Below are positions 1 through 7,744 of a stretch of 41,830 nucleotides of DNA, piece by piece. The notes beneath the pieces are model-generated. The model searched no databases. It was not told the origin of the DNA and saw only the letters and a list, made by a program, of their open reading frames with translations. Within the stretch, counting starts at the first letter, position 1. Every line of letters begins with the position of its first letter. The DNA is from Lachnospiraceae bacterium (GTDB lineage: Bacteria; Bacillota; Clostridia; Lachnospirales; Lachnospiraceae): contig JAQXOR010000137.1 of the NCBI GenBank assembly GCA_029099805.1, positions 1-41,830 of the forward strand, in the 5' to 3' direction. Made by a program: the position numbers and the translations under genes.

Positions 1-1323
1 ATCGGTCTGCTTATCGGCCTTACGAAAATGATATTTGACAGAGAACAGCTTTTGACAGAGGCTGCCATGGAGGTTCGTAAGGTTACAAACAGCATCCATG
101 CAGGTGTAGTAAACTATATTCCGGAAGGAATCTGTAAAATCGTATATGCCAGCCGCGGATATTATGAAATAATCGGTGTGGACCGCACCGGACTGCATGA
201 GGTATACCAGAACAGTCTGCTCGGATTTGTACCTCCGGAGTATCATGGTTTTTTCTTAAACACAGTGGCACTGGAGCAGGACGGTTATGCGGAAGATACG
301 ATACAGATGCATGATTGTAACGGAAAAAAGTATTGGATGCAGGTAACGCTGTCAAAGGGTGTACATGGCGGAAAGGAGACCGTCTCGGCTGTTTTTGTTG
401 ATGTATCCGAATTAAAGGCTACGGAGGACAAGCTGTTAAAGGAACAGGAGCGTTACCGGATTGCTACGGAACTGAGTAATGAGGTTATGTTTGAATATGA
501 CTATGGAAAGGATGTCCTGACGCTGTCCGAGCGGTTTACAGAGATTTACGGAACGGACCATGTTATTGGGTATTTTCGAAAGGATATTAATACCCATATG
601 CAGATGATACATCCGGAGGACCGTATGAATGCGATGGAGCAGATTCTTCGTACCAAGCGTGTCGGAGCCAATGATATTCAGCTGCGTCTGTTAGATGCGG
701 CGGGGGAGTATCAGTGGTGTCGTGTTTTATATCGTGCGATTTACGGTGCAAACGGAGAACCGTCGCTGGCAATCGGGAAGATATCTAATATAAATTTATT
801 TAAACAGGAAATTCAGCAGTTGGAACGCCAGTCAAAGACAGATCCTCTGACCGGAGCTTATAACAAAACGGCAACAAAGTACGTGATTGATAAATATATC
901 AGCGAAAACAGGACAGGACCGCATATGCTGCTTATGATTGATGTGGATGATTTTAAAAAGGTGAATGATACCTATGGTCACCAGTGCGGCGATGAAGTAC
1001 TGGTTAACGTAATTAACAATTTACGGAATACGTATGTTTCCGGTGAGGTAGTCGGACGGGTCGGAGGAGACGAGTTTGTTGTGTTCATCGGCAACGTCAA
1101 GGACAAAGAACAGCTGCTTGAAAAGGCAAGGGAGCTGCACAGGCTGTTGCACCTGCCGTATCAGAGCGGAGATCAGACGATACCGGTCAGTGCTTCTGTC
1201 GGAATCGCGATGTATCCGGAGGATGGTGCAAGCTATGAAGAACTAATGTATTGCGCGGATAATGCGTTGTATGAGGTAAAAGCGACACAGAAGGGTAATT
1301 TTGCGATTTACTCCAAACATTGA
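1..1323 (+). CDS. PAS-PAS-GGDEF diguanylate cyclase, probably 5'-truncated by the window
   Basis: Makes cyclic di-GMP from two GTP. The GGDEF motif is intact at residues 346-350 counted from the ATG at 28, inside a full domain (roughly 275-430) with the usual DPLTGAYNK and IDVDDFKKVND blocks, so it should be active. No RxxD product-inhibition site is seen just before it. Two PAS-like segments lie at about 20-135 and 140-270, so this is a signal-responsive enzyme. The frame is open to base 1 and reads a hydrophobic stretch (IGLLIGL) before the first ATG. That ATG has no Shine-Dalgarno, so the true start, perhaps with a membrane or sensor part, probably lies upstream of the window. It ends 43 bases from the convergent flippase gene. 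Confidence 0.88.
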   Translation: MGLLIGLTKMIFDREQLLTEAAMEVRKVTNSIHAGVVNYIPEGICKIVYASRGYYEIIGVDRTGLHEVYQNSLLGFVPPEYHGFFLNTVALEQDGYAEDTIQMHDCNGKKYWMQVTLSKGVHGGKETVSAVFVDVSELKATEDKLLKEQERYRIATELSNEVMFEYDYGKDVLTLSERFTEIYGTDHVIGYFRKDINTHMQMIHPEDRMNAMEQILRTKRVGANDIQLRLLDAAGEYQWCRVLYRAIYGANGEPSLAIGKISNINLFKQEIQQLERQSKTDPLTGAYNKTATKYVIDKYISENRTGPHMLLMIDVDDFKKVNDTYGHQCGDEVLVNVINNLRNTYVSGEVVGRVGGDEFVVFIGNVKDKEQLLEKARELHRLLHLPYQSGDQTIPVSASVGIAMYPEDGASYEELMYCADNALYEVKATQKGNFAIYSKH

Positions 1324-1366
1324 TACGAGGAACGCTGTATTTGCGGTTTTCTTTGGGGGATTCGAC

Positions 1367-2884
1367 TTATTCCTTCCAGTCTTCTTTCCGGATGATTTTT
1401 CCGAGGAAAAGAAGTGCAATATAGATACTGCAAAAAATTCCGCAGACCAAAAGCAGAAACAGAGTAGAAGCGGAGGCTGTTTCTGTCTGTAAAAAGCGAT
1501 AGAGCCGCAGAAATAAAGGCGCCGGCAGAAAGGCCAGTGCTGCCGGAATAACCAGCCACTGTGAAACCGGAGGAAAGGTGTTACAGTTTCGAATAACCAG
1601 GATGGTCTCTAAGAGGGTACTGACTAACTGGCTTGCCAGAAGGCCGATCAGTACTCCGTAGATGCCGGTCTTTGGTACAAGGAATACAAGAATGGCAAGA
1701 CGTATCAAAAGACCTGATACCGTAGTAAAAAAAGTAAGATGAGGCTTTCCGAGTCCGTTTATGACACTGCATAGTGTGGTGGATAAGTAGAGTAAGGGAC
1801 ATAGCGGGGAGAGGATGCGAAGGTAATCCCCGGCCAGTGCGTTGTGGTAAATGGCAGTACCGATATCTCGTCCGAAATAGAAAAATACGGCGGTGGAAAA
1901 CAGCCCGATAATGACGCTGTATTTTACGGCATTACTGACACACTTCTGTAGACGGGGACGATTCTTTTCGTCCATGTTTTCGGAGACGGAGGGAAGTAAC
2001 AGTACGGATAAGGCGTTCGGAATGGCAGAAGGAAACAGAATGAACGGAATTGCCATGCCGTTTAGAATGCCGTACAGACTGAGCGCTTCCGAGTTAGATA
2101 ATCCGCTCAAACGAAGCATACCGGGGATGAAGACTGCTTCTACGCTATGTAAGATGTTAATGACTAACCGGTTTAGTGAAAGCGGTACGGAAAGCAGAAG
2201 CAGGCGCTTCATTATTCCCGTTATTTCACAAGGGGAGGTATGGCGTAAGACCTTTGTGCGGTGGAGCCGGTAAGAGATACAGTTAAAAAGATTGGATGCG
2301 ACTTCGCCGAGTACCAGTCCGATTACAGCGGCAAGACACCTGTTTTTTTCACCTTCGAAGGCAGGAAGTGTAACAAGATAAAGAACAAATCCGATGCGTA
2401 CCACCTGTTCTAACAGCTGTGTAAAGGCAGGAACAGCTGTTTTTTTACACCCGATATAATAGCCGTTAATACAGGCGGTGACAGCACAGAACGGAAAAAC
2501 AAAGGAGAGAATGCGCAGCGAATCGGCAGCCCGTTCTTCCATAAGAAAGTATTTTGCACATGGAGCGGCGCCAAGGTATACGAGCGCAGAGAGCGTCAGA
2601 GCAATTCCAAAGGCAAGGAGCATGGAGCGGCGCATCAGGCAGGAACTAAGAGAGACGTTCCCACGGCTGTTTTCTTCTGCTACGAGCTTGGAAACCGCAG
2701 TCTGGATACCGGAGGCATAGAGGGTATAGCAGATGCCGTATACCGGGAAGACAAGCTGATAAATGCCGAGGTATTCCGCTCCCAGTGCGTCAGCAAGACA
2801 AATGCGGTAGTAAAACCCGAGAACACGGGTAATCAGTCCGGTAACGGTAAGGAGAATGGTTCCTTTCAATATCGCATTTTTCAA
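1367..2884 (-). CDS. SpoVB/MurJ-like lipid flippase (MATE/MOP superfamily)
   Basis: A 505-residue, highly hydrophobic polytopic membrane protein. Its N-terminus (GTILLTVTGLITRVLGFYYR) is typical of the stage V sporulation protein B / polysaccharide biosynthesis branch of the MOP flippases. Length and regular hydrophobic blocks fit about 14 membrane segments. Family members move undecaprenyl-linked cell-wall or glycan precursors across the membrane; this one's substrate cannot be read from sequence. It is transcribed divergently from the DUF2812 gene, with 55 bases between the starts. A GGAGG lies about 14 bases before the ATG, which is rather far. Presence of the family is not proof of sporulation. 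Confidence 0.85.
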   Translation of the reverse strand: MKNAILKGTILLTVTGLITRVLGFYYRICLADALGAEYLGIYQLVFPVYGICYTLYASGIQTAVSKLVAEENSRGNVSLSSCLMRRSMLLAFGIALTLSALVYLGAAPCAKYFLMEERAADSLRILSFVFPFCAVTACINGYYIGCKKTAVPAFTQLLEQVVRIGFVLYLVTLPAFEGEKNRCLAAVIGLVLGEVASNLFNCISYRLHRTKVLRHTSPCEITGIMKRLLLLSVPLSLNRLVINILHSVEAVFIPGMLRLSGLSNSEALSLYGILNGMAIPFILFPSAIPNALSVLLLPSVSENMDEKNRPRLQKCVSNAVKYSVIIGLFSTAVFFYFGRDIGTAIYHNALAGDYLRILSPLCPLLYLSTTLCSVINGLGKPHLTFFTTVSGLLIRLAILVFLVPKTGIYGVLIGLLASQLVSTLLETILVIRNCNTFPPVSQWLVIPAALAFLPAPLFLRLYRFLQTETASASTLFLLLVCGIFCSIYIALLFLGKIIRKEDWKE

Positions 2885-2939
2885 GAGGCAGCCTCCGGGC
2901 GTTTTTATTAGCTTATGTGAATATGAGGAGAGATATGTT

Positions 2940-3536
2940 ATGGGAAAGAGAGTATTTCGTTTTTACTGGTTGCTGATGACATCCCAGGAACGGTGGTTAA
3001 ATAAGATGTCCGATGAGGGATACCGTTTGCTTAAGACTACAACGGCGCACTATGAATTTGAAGAGTGTGAGAAGGGGAAGTACCGGTATCGGGTGGAGTA
3101 TATCGCAAACCTGTCGAAGGAAAGTGCCGGGGAATACGTGAAGGCTTTAGAGGATTGCGGCTATCGGGTACTTTTTAAAAATTTAAATATGGATTACTCT
3201 GCGGGCAAGGCAGAATATCGTCCGTGGGCAGAAGAAGGAGGGCACATTGCAACAGAGAAAACGACGTTACATAAAGAGTTACTGATTATTGAAAAAGAAA
3301 ATGACGGGAAAGCATTTGAATCGTGTACCTCTTTTGAAAAACGGTATCACTCCTACAGCAAATTAAGAATGTGGGGAGTGGCGGGGTTTCTGGTTACGGC
3401 TTTACTGGGAATAGCAGGAAAGAGTATTGCGTGGGGTGTGTTGGCGGTGTTACCGTTCGCGTGGATGATTCTGTTTCATTTAGAAATAGAGAAGTTAAAG
3501 AAAGAGGAAAGGGAGAAGAAAGCGGGGAAGTGCTAA
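2940..3536 (+). CDS. DUF2812 family membrane-anchored protein
   Basis: A 198-residue protein with the DUF2812 signature in its first 60 residues: an FRFYW start, then EERWLNKM-like and GYRL-like blocks leading to a YRYRVEYI strand. The C-terminal third has hydrophobic segments (about 150-187) followed by a Lys/Glu-rich tail. In Clostridia, DUF2812 proteins often accompany PadR-type regulators, but none is present here. The start at 2940 is chosen because GAGGAGAG lies 8-15 bases upstream; a longer frame back to 2856 would run into the opposing flippase. Function unknown. Confidence 0.75.
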   Translation: MGKRVFRFYWLLMTSQERWLNKMSDEGYRLLKTTTAHYEFEECEKGKYRYRVEYIANLSKESAGEYVKALEDCGYRVLFKNLNMDYSAGKAEYRPWAEEGGHIATEKTTLHKELLIIEKENDGKAFESCTSFEKRYHSYSKLRMWGVAGFLVTALLGIAGKSIAWGVLAVLPFAWMILFHLEIEKLKKEEREKKAGKC

Positions 3537-3642
3537 CGTAATGCAGAACGGGTCGCCATGAAATGTGAGAAGTACTTGCTATGCTGAACTAGAAGTCATG
3601 ATTTTGCATAGAATATAGATATAGTTCTGTGAGGATAACAAT

Positions 3643-4833
3643 ATGGAAAAGCGAATCATATATTTGGACAATGCGGCAACCACGCCGATGTGGAAGGAAG
3701 CGGTAGAGGCGATGCTTCCGTATTTTTCGGACGCTTTCGGAAATCCGTCCAGTCAGTATAGTCTGGCAAATGCGGGAAAGCGTGCGATAGAGAATGCCAG
3801 AAAGCAGATTGCGGCGACTATCGGAGCGAGACCGGAGGAAATCTATTTTACCGGCAGCGGGACAGAAGCGGATAATTGGGCGATTAAGATGGCGGCACGG
3901 GCGTATCGGGACAAAGGACGCCATATTATTACAACAAAGATTGAGCATCATGCCGTTCTTCATACCTGTGAAGCATTGGAGCAGGACGGTTATAGGGTGA
4001 CGTATCTTTCTCCGGATGAGGATGGAGTGATTTCACCGGAGAGTTTAGAGCGTGTATTGACTCCGGATACAATTCTTGTCTCGATTATGGCGGCAAACAA
4101 TGAAATCGGAACGGTTGAACCGATTGAGAAGCTGGCGCGTATGGTAACAAAGCGAGGTATCCTGTTTCATACGGATGCCGTTCAGGCGTACGGAAAGCTT
4201 CCGTTATCGGTGGAAAACGGCGAGATAGCCATGCTTTCCGCAAGTGCACATAAAATCGGAGGCCCGAAGGGCGTAGGCTTTTTGTATGTGCGACGGGATG
4301 TAAGGCTGCAATCCTTTTTGCATGGCGGTGCACAGGAGAAACGGCGACGCGCCGGAACGGAAAATGTACCGGGAATTGTCGGCTTTGCAAAGGCAGCGGA
4401 GCTCACCTTTGCGAAAATGAAAGAGACAGAGGCAAGAGAACGGGAGCTGCGGGATTATTTTATCAACCGGGTGCTTTCCGAAATTCCGTATGTTCGGGTG
4501 ACCGGTTCTGCGACGAAACGTTTGTCGGGGCATGCGAGCTTTTGCTTTCAGTTTATTGAGGGAGAAACTGTGCTTATTATGCTGGATTCGGACGGAATCT
4601 GTGCCTCCAGTGGCTCAGCGTGTACCACGGGGCAGACGGAGCCGTCCCATGTATTAACGGCAATCGGGCTGCCGGAGGATGTGGCGCATGGTGCAATACG
4701 GTTTACACTGGGGCGTGAGACGACAAAGGAGGAGCTTGATTTTACAATAGACCGTATGAAGGAAGTAATCGGTCGTATCCGTGCGATGTCTCCGTGTTAT
4801 GCAAAGTTTGCGGCACGGGACGGAAAAGAATAG
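3643..4833 (+). CDS. Cysteine desulfurase (NifS/IscS-like)
   Basis: A PLP enzyme that takes sulfur from cysteine and holds it as a persulfide. The 396-residue length is normal. The PLP lysine is K204 in SAHKIGGPKG, and the sulfur-carrying cysteine is C327 in SSGSACTTG. The N-terminal YLDNAATTP and the HTDAVQA motif are present. It is followed 58 bases later by mnmA, the classic Firmicutes pairing in which a dedicated desulfurase feeds tRNA 2-thiouridylation. No IscU-type scaffold lies nearby, which supports a thiolation role over general Fe-S assembly. The start follows a GAGGATAACA ribosome site. Confidence 0.93.
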   Translation: MEKRIIYLDNAATTPMWKEAVEAMLPYFSDAFGNPSSQYSLANAGKRAIENARKQIAATIGARPEEIYFTGSGTEADNWAIKMAARAYRDKGRHIITTKIEHHAVLHTCEALEQDGYRVTYLSPDEDGVISPESLERVLTPDTILVSIMAANNEIGTVEPIEKLARMVTKRGILFHTDAVQAYGKLPLSVENGEIAMLSASAHKIGGPKGVGFLYVRRDVRLQSFLHGGAQEKRRRAGTENVPGIVGFAKAAELTFAKMKETEARERELRDYFINRVLSEIPYVRVTGSATKRLSGHASFCFQFIEGETVLIMLDSDGICASSGSACTTGQTEPSHVLTAIGLPEDVAHGAIRFTLGRETTKEELDFTIDRMKEVIGRIRAMSPCYAKFAARDGKE

Positions 4834-4891
4834 AGACAGTATGTAATGTACCAATGCATAGAAATGATATAGTTACGGGAAAGGTTATTAT

Positions 4892-5989
4892 ATGAGAAAA
4901 ATTGTGGTAGGTCTGTCCGGCGGAGTGGATTCCGCGGTGACGGCATATTTATTAAAAGAACAGGGTTATGAGGTCATCGGAGTTACACTTTGTATGCACG
5001 CAAATGCCGAAAGAGAAGTGGCGGATGCGGCAAAAGTGGCAGAACGTATCGGTATCAGACATCGGGTGATAGAGCTGACGGAAAAGTTTCAGGAAAACAT
5101 CATCCGGTATTTCACTGAGTCTTATAAGCAGGGCGAGACTCCGAATCCATGCATGGTGTGTAATCCCATGATGAAGTGGAGTGCGCTTTTATCCGTAGCG
5201 GAGGAAGAAGGAGCGGAGCAGGTGGCAACGGGACATTATGCGGGAGTAGTGCGTCTTGCAAACGGCAGATATGCCATCCGCTGTGCAGAGTCTGCTGCAA
5301 AGGATCAGGCATATGTGTTGTACGGACTCACACAGGAACAGTTATCACGTACTGTTATGCCACTTGCGTCCTATGAAAAGAAGGAAATAAGAAAAATTGC
5401 GGCAGAAATCGGACTGTCGGTAGCAGATAAGGCAGACAGTATGGAAATCTGCTTTTTACCGGAGGGAGAAGTCTATACAGACTATCTGGTACAAAACGAG
5501 GGCGTAGAGCCTGTACGTGGCAATTTTGTGGATGAGGACGGCACGGTACTCGGAACGCATCAGGGAATTATTTACTATACGGTAGGACAGCGCAAGGGTC
5601 TTGGGATAGCGTTCGGGGAACCGCGCTACGTCAAGGAGCTCCATCCGGAGGCAAATGAGGTGGTATTATCCGGAAATGATGCGTTATGGAGCGATACCGT
5701 TTACGCCAGAGACTATAAGGGGATGGCGGTAGAGCAGATAGAGGACGGGATGCGTTTCCTTGCCAAAATCCGCTACAGCCATAAGGGTGCTATGTGTACC
5801 GTATATCGTGAGGGTGAGAGACTGCGTCTTGTGTTTGATGAGCCGCAGAGAGCAGCCACGCCGGGACAGGCTGTGGTGTTTTACCGGGAAGAAGCGATTG
5901 CGGACGGAGAACAGGCAAAATATGAGGCAGGCGAGGTAAGCCCTAAGGTGCTTGTGGTTGCAGGCGGCGCGGTGATTTGCAGGGGATGA
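4892..5989 (+). CDS. mnmA: tRNA-specific 2-thiouridylase MnmA
   Basis: Thiolates uridine 34 of Lys, Glu and Gln tRNAs using ATP and persulfide sulfur. The PP-loop GLSGGVDSA is at the N-terminus. The two working cysteines are C90 (NPCMVCN; C87 in the same motif is an extra cysteine) and C187 (SMEICFLPEG). The central GQRKGLGI block and the C-terminal beta-barrel domain are present, and 365 residues is full length. It probably forms an operon with the preceding cysteine desulfurase. Confidence 0.95.
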   Translation: MRKIVVGLSGGVDSAVTAYLLKEQGYEVIGVTLCMHANAEREVADAAKVAERIGIRHRVIELTEKFQENIIRYFTESYKQGETPNPCMVCNPMMKWSALLSVAEEEGAEQVATGHYAGVVRLANGRYAIRCAESAAKDQAYVLYGLTQEQLSRTVMPLASYEKKEIRKIAAEIGLSVADKADSMEICFLPEGEVYTDYLVQNEGVEPVRGNFVDEDGTVLGTHQGIIYYTVGQRKGLGIAFGEPRYVKELHPEANEVVLSGNDALWSDTVYARDYKGMAVEQIEDGMRFLAKIRYSHKGAMCTVYREGERLRLVFDEPQRAATPGQAVVFYREEAIADGEQAKYEAGEVSPKVLVVAGGAVICRG

Positions 5990-6041
5990 TGGATACACCG
6001 CCCATCCGAGATAATTGTGCTTTTATTATTTAAAAAAAGGG

Positions 6042-6070
6042 TTGCTTTCTGAAATTATTTGTGATATGAT
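6042..6070 (+). promoter_or_regulatory. Sigma-A promoter of the methyltransferase leader
   Basis: The -35 element TTGCTT (6042-6047) and -10 element TATGAT (6065-6070) are separated by exactly 17 bases. Transcription should start near 6077, about 23 bases before the leader ORF. Confidence 0.7.
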
Positions 6071-6099
6071 GTGAAAAATAATTTGAAGGGATTACTTTT

Positions 6100-6159
6100 A
6101 TGAATAACGTATTTGTAAACAGTTTAGAACGCAGAGAAGAAGAACGTAGGCTCTTGTAA
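6100..6159 (+). CDS. Candidate leader peptide (19 aa) upstream of the methyltransferase
   Basis: Reads MNNVFVNSLERREEERRLL and stops at 6159. GAAGGG lies 9 bases before the ATG. It sits just after a good promoter and before a hairpin and a strong terminator, as expected of a regulatory leader peptide. The last codons (from 6144) form the 5' arm of the hairpin at 6144-6192, so a ribosome paused near the Arg-Arg-Leu-Leu end would block that hairpin. Arg-rich stretches are common in leaders that stall on macrolide-bound ribosomes; that link is inference. Confidence 0.5.
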   Translation: MNNVFVNSLERREEERRLL

Positions 6160-6192
6160 TCGTTGCATTCCGCATGGTTACAAGAGGTACGT
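6144..6192 (+). promoter_or_regulatory. Leader hairpin overlapping the leader-peptide stop
   Basis: CTCTTGTAA (6151-6159) pairs perfectly with TTACAAGAG (6178-6186). The stem extends outward through ACGTA (about 6144-6148) with TACGT (6188-6192). GTTAC at 6177-6181 in its 3' arm, and again at 6207-6211, could instead pair with GTAAC (6240-6244) in the 5' arm of the downstream terminator, giving an antiterminator. Confidence 0.55.
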
Positions 6193-6235
6193 CTTGTTTC
6201 TGTGCGGTTACTGTTTGCAGATATACATAATTTGG

Positions 6236-6285
6236 AACCGTAACAGATTTAGCTTCGTTGTAAGCGAATTCCGTTACGGTTTTTT
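6236..6285 (+). terminator. Rho-independent terminator in the methyltransferase leader
   Basis: AACCGTAAC (6236-6244) pairs with GTTACGGTT (6273-6281), with an inner GCTT/AAGC stem, followed by a T run to 6285. It lies between the leader ORF and the methyltransferase, so it would end most transcripts before the gene unless bypassed. This fits an attenuator. Confidence 0.75.
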
Positions 6286-6339
6286 GCGTGCACAAAAAGT
6301 ATTCCCTGCAGAGGCAAAAATAAGAAGGAGGATAACAGG

Positions 6340-7122
6340 ATGGATACGGATTTTTTGAAAAATACATTTTCAAAAGTAATCAGTGATTACGATGCGGCAA
6401 GACCGGGATACCCGAAAGAGCTGTACGATAAGGTGATTTCTTTTTCGGGTATCGGAGCTGATGCAGAGGTCTTGGAGGTTGGGGCCGGTACGGGACAGGC
6501 AACAGATTTATTTTTGACAGGAGACTTTCGGTATGATTTGCTGGAGGTAAGTGATGAGCAGGTGGCATTTTTACAACAGAAGTACGGAAACAATTCAAAA
6601 GTAACGGTGAAGAAAGATTATTTTGAGCAGTATCAAACGGAGAAAAAGTATGACCTGATTTATTCCGCTACGGCATTTCACTGGGTGGACAGCTGGATTG
6701 GATACCCGAAGGCATGGGAGATGTTAAAGACGGGAGGGACGCTGGCGGTATTCTGGCATATGTCCTCGGTGACTTACTATGATAGCAGGATATTTGCAGG
6801 GTTGAATGCCATAAAGAAGAAATACCTGCCGGAGGAGTCCCTGGGATTTGATGCAGAGGGAATTCAGAAGGTAAAAGAGAGGAGAATCAACCAAATTCAG
6901 TCGGGCGGATTCTTTGGCGAGCCGGAGATTTATGAGTACAGATGGTTGGATATCTACGATGCGGACCGGTATGTGACACTTCTTAATACCTATTCCGGGA
7001 CGCAGACACTTCCAGAGGAAAAAAGGATGGCATACCTTGAAGAAGTAAGAACGTACATAAATGCAAACGGTGGGACGGTAGAGTTACCACAATATGTGAT
7101 GCTATATTTGGTACGAAAGTAG
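6340..7122 (+). CDS. Class I SAM-dependent methyltransferase
   Basis: A 260-residue Rossmann-fold methyltransferase. Motif I is LEVGAGTGQATD (about residues 46-57), and a motif II/III region follows (YDLIYSATAFHWVD, about 105-118). The ARPGYPKELYDKV start and FHWVD block resemble the large family of small-molecule (type 11, trans-aconitate-like) methyltransferases rather than Erm rRNA dimethylases. The substrate is unknown. A strong AAGGAGGATAACAGG ribosome site precedes the ATG. Expression is probably controlled by the leader peptide and terminator at 6100-6285, which is unusual for a housekeeping enzyme and hints at a drug- or stress-inducible role (inference). Confidence 0.85.
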   Translation: MDTDFLKNTFSKVISDYDAARPGYPKELYDKVISFSGIGADAEVLEVGAGTGQATDLFLTGDFRYDLLEVSDEQVAFLQQKYGNNSKVTVKKDYFEQYQTEKKYDLIYSATAFHWVDSWIGYPKAWEMLKTGGTLAVFWHMSSVTYYDSRIFAGLNAIKKKYLPEESLGFDAEGIQKVKERRINQIQSGGFFGEPEIYEYRWLDIYDADRYVTLLNTYSGTQTLPEEKRMAYLEEVRTYINANGGTVELPQYVMLYLVRK

Positions 7123-7183
7123 GAAAAGAAACCGGTTCAGGTAAGGCACAACGAAAATAAGTAGCGGAAAGGAGCGAATACAG

Positions 7184-7288
7184 ATGCAGAAAAAAAAGTG
7201 CTTGACAAATGAACGCTGTAGCGTTATAGTAGAGATAGGAAGAGGTAACGCCACAGCGTTATGCTTATATGCCTCTGAATGCTTCTGA
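7184..7288 (+). CDS. Possible small ORF (34 aa) spanning the Xre operator region
   Basis: An ATG with AAAGGAG 9 bases upstream opens 34 codons (starting MQKKKCLTNERC), ending 6 bases before the Xre GTG. It runs through the promoter and both palindromes at 7202-7261, so coding may be accidental. If translated, it could couple to the regulator, whose own ribosome site is poorly spaced. Confidence 0.2.
   Translation: MQKKKCLTNERCSVIVEIGRGNATALCLYASECF
7202..7261 (+). promoter_or_regulatory. Promoter with two palindromic operators for the small Xre regulator
   Basis: TTGACA (7202-7207) and TATAGT (7225-7230) are 17 bases apart. One palindrome (7212-7226, AACGC-TGTA-GCGTT core) covers the spacer and the edge of the -10. 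A second (7246-7261, TAACGCCACAGCGTTA) lies downstream of the start point. The palindrome centres are 35 bases apart. This is a good layout for autorepression by the adjacent HTH protein. Confidence 0.65.
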
Positions 7289-7294
7289 AAGGAT

Positions 7295-7558
7295 GTGATT
7301 TCAATTTTTTTGGAAGATTTGTTATCGAAGCAGGGTATTTCCGTAAGGGCTTTATCGAGGAGTACAGGCATACCGTACACGACAATACTGGAGCTTGTGC
7401 GAGGGAAAAAGGCATTGGAGAAGACGGCGGCATTGACCGTTTACCGAATCTCATGTGCCGTGGGTGTTTCAATGGAGGAGCTTGTCATTGAAGCACTAAA
7501 GGATAAGGAACGGAAAGCCGAAACACAGCCAACGGATGATGGAAATTATCCGACATAA
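7295..7558 (+). CDS. Small Xre/Cro-type HTH regulator
   Basis: An 87-residue protein, nearly all one helix-turn-helix domain: LEDLLSKQGISVRALSRSTG, then IPYTTILELVRGKKALEKTAA and a C-terminal VGVSMEEL helix, as in minimal Cro/C1 repressors. The GTG start at 7295 leaves only one base after AAAGGA, so the exact start is uncertain; TTG at 7310 is an alternative. It probably binds the twin palindromes just upstream and represses itself. No obvious partner gene follows, so its other targets are unknown. Confidence 0.7.
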   Translation: MISIFLEDLLSKQGISVRALSRSTGIPYTTILELVRGKKALEKTAALTVYRISCAVGVSMEELVIEALKDKERKAETQPTDDGNYPT

Positions 7559-7567
7559 CCTATAGTG

Positions 7568-7595
7568 TAGAGCGAAAGAAACGCTCTTATTTTTG
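7568..7595 (+). terminator. Rho-independent terminator after the Xre gene
   Basis: AGAGCG (7569-7574) and CGCTCT (7582-7587) form a short stem with a 7-base A-rich loop, followed by TATTTTT. It lies just after the regulator's stop codon at 7558. Confidence 0.65.
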
Positions 7596-7744
7596 CATTC
7601 AAAAAACTTCCGGAGAAAAATGCGTGTGCGCATATTTAACGAAAAGTGTTGATTGCAGAAAAGAAGGGGAACTTATCAAAAAATAAAATCAGATAAGTAC
7701 ACAGAGAAAGAAGGAGAAACAAGAGGGAAAGGAGAGTGGTTCCT

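Noticed and set aside
1301-1492. Plus-strand 63-codon ORF at the end of the diguanylate cyclase
   Set aside because: Overlaps both convergent genes, with no ribosome site or conserved features.
6340-7122. Erm-type rRNA methyltransferase
   Set aside because: The leader suggests it, but the protein motifs fit the small-molecule methyltransferase family and lack Erm patterns.
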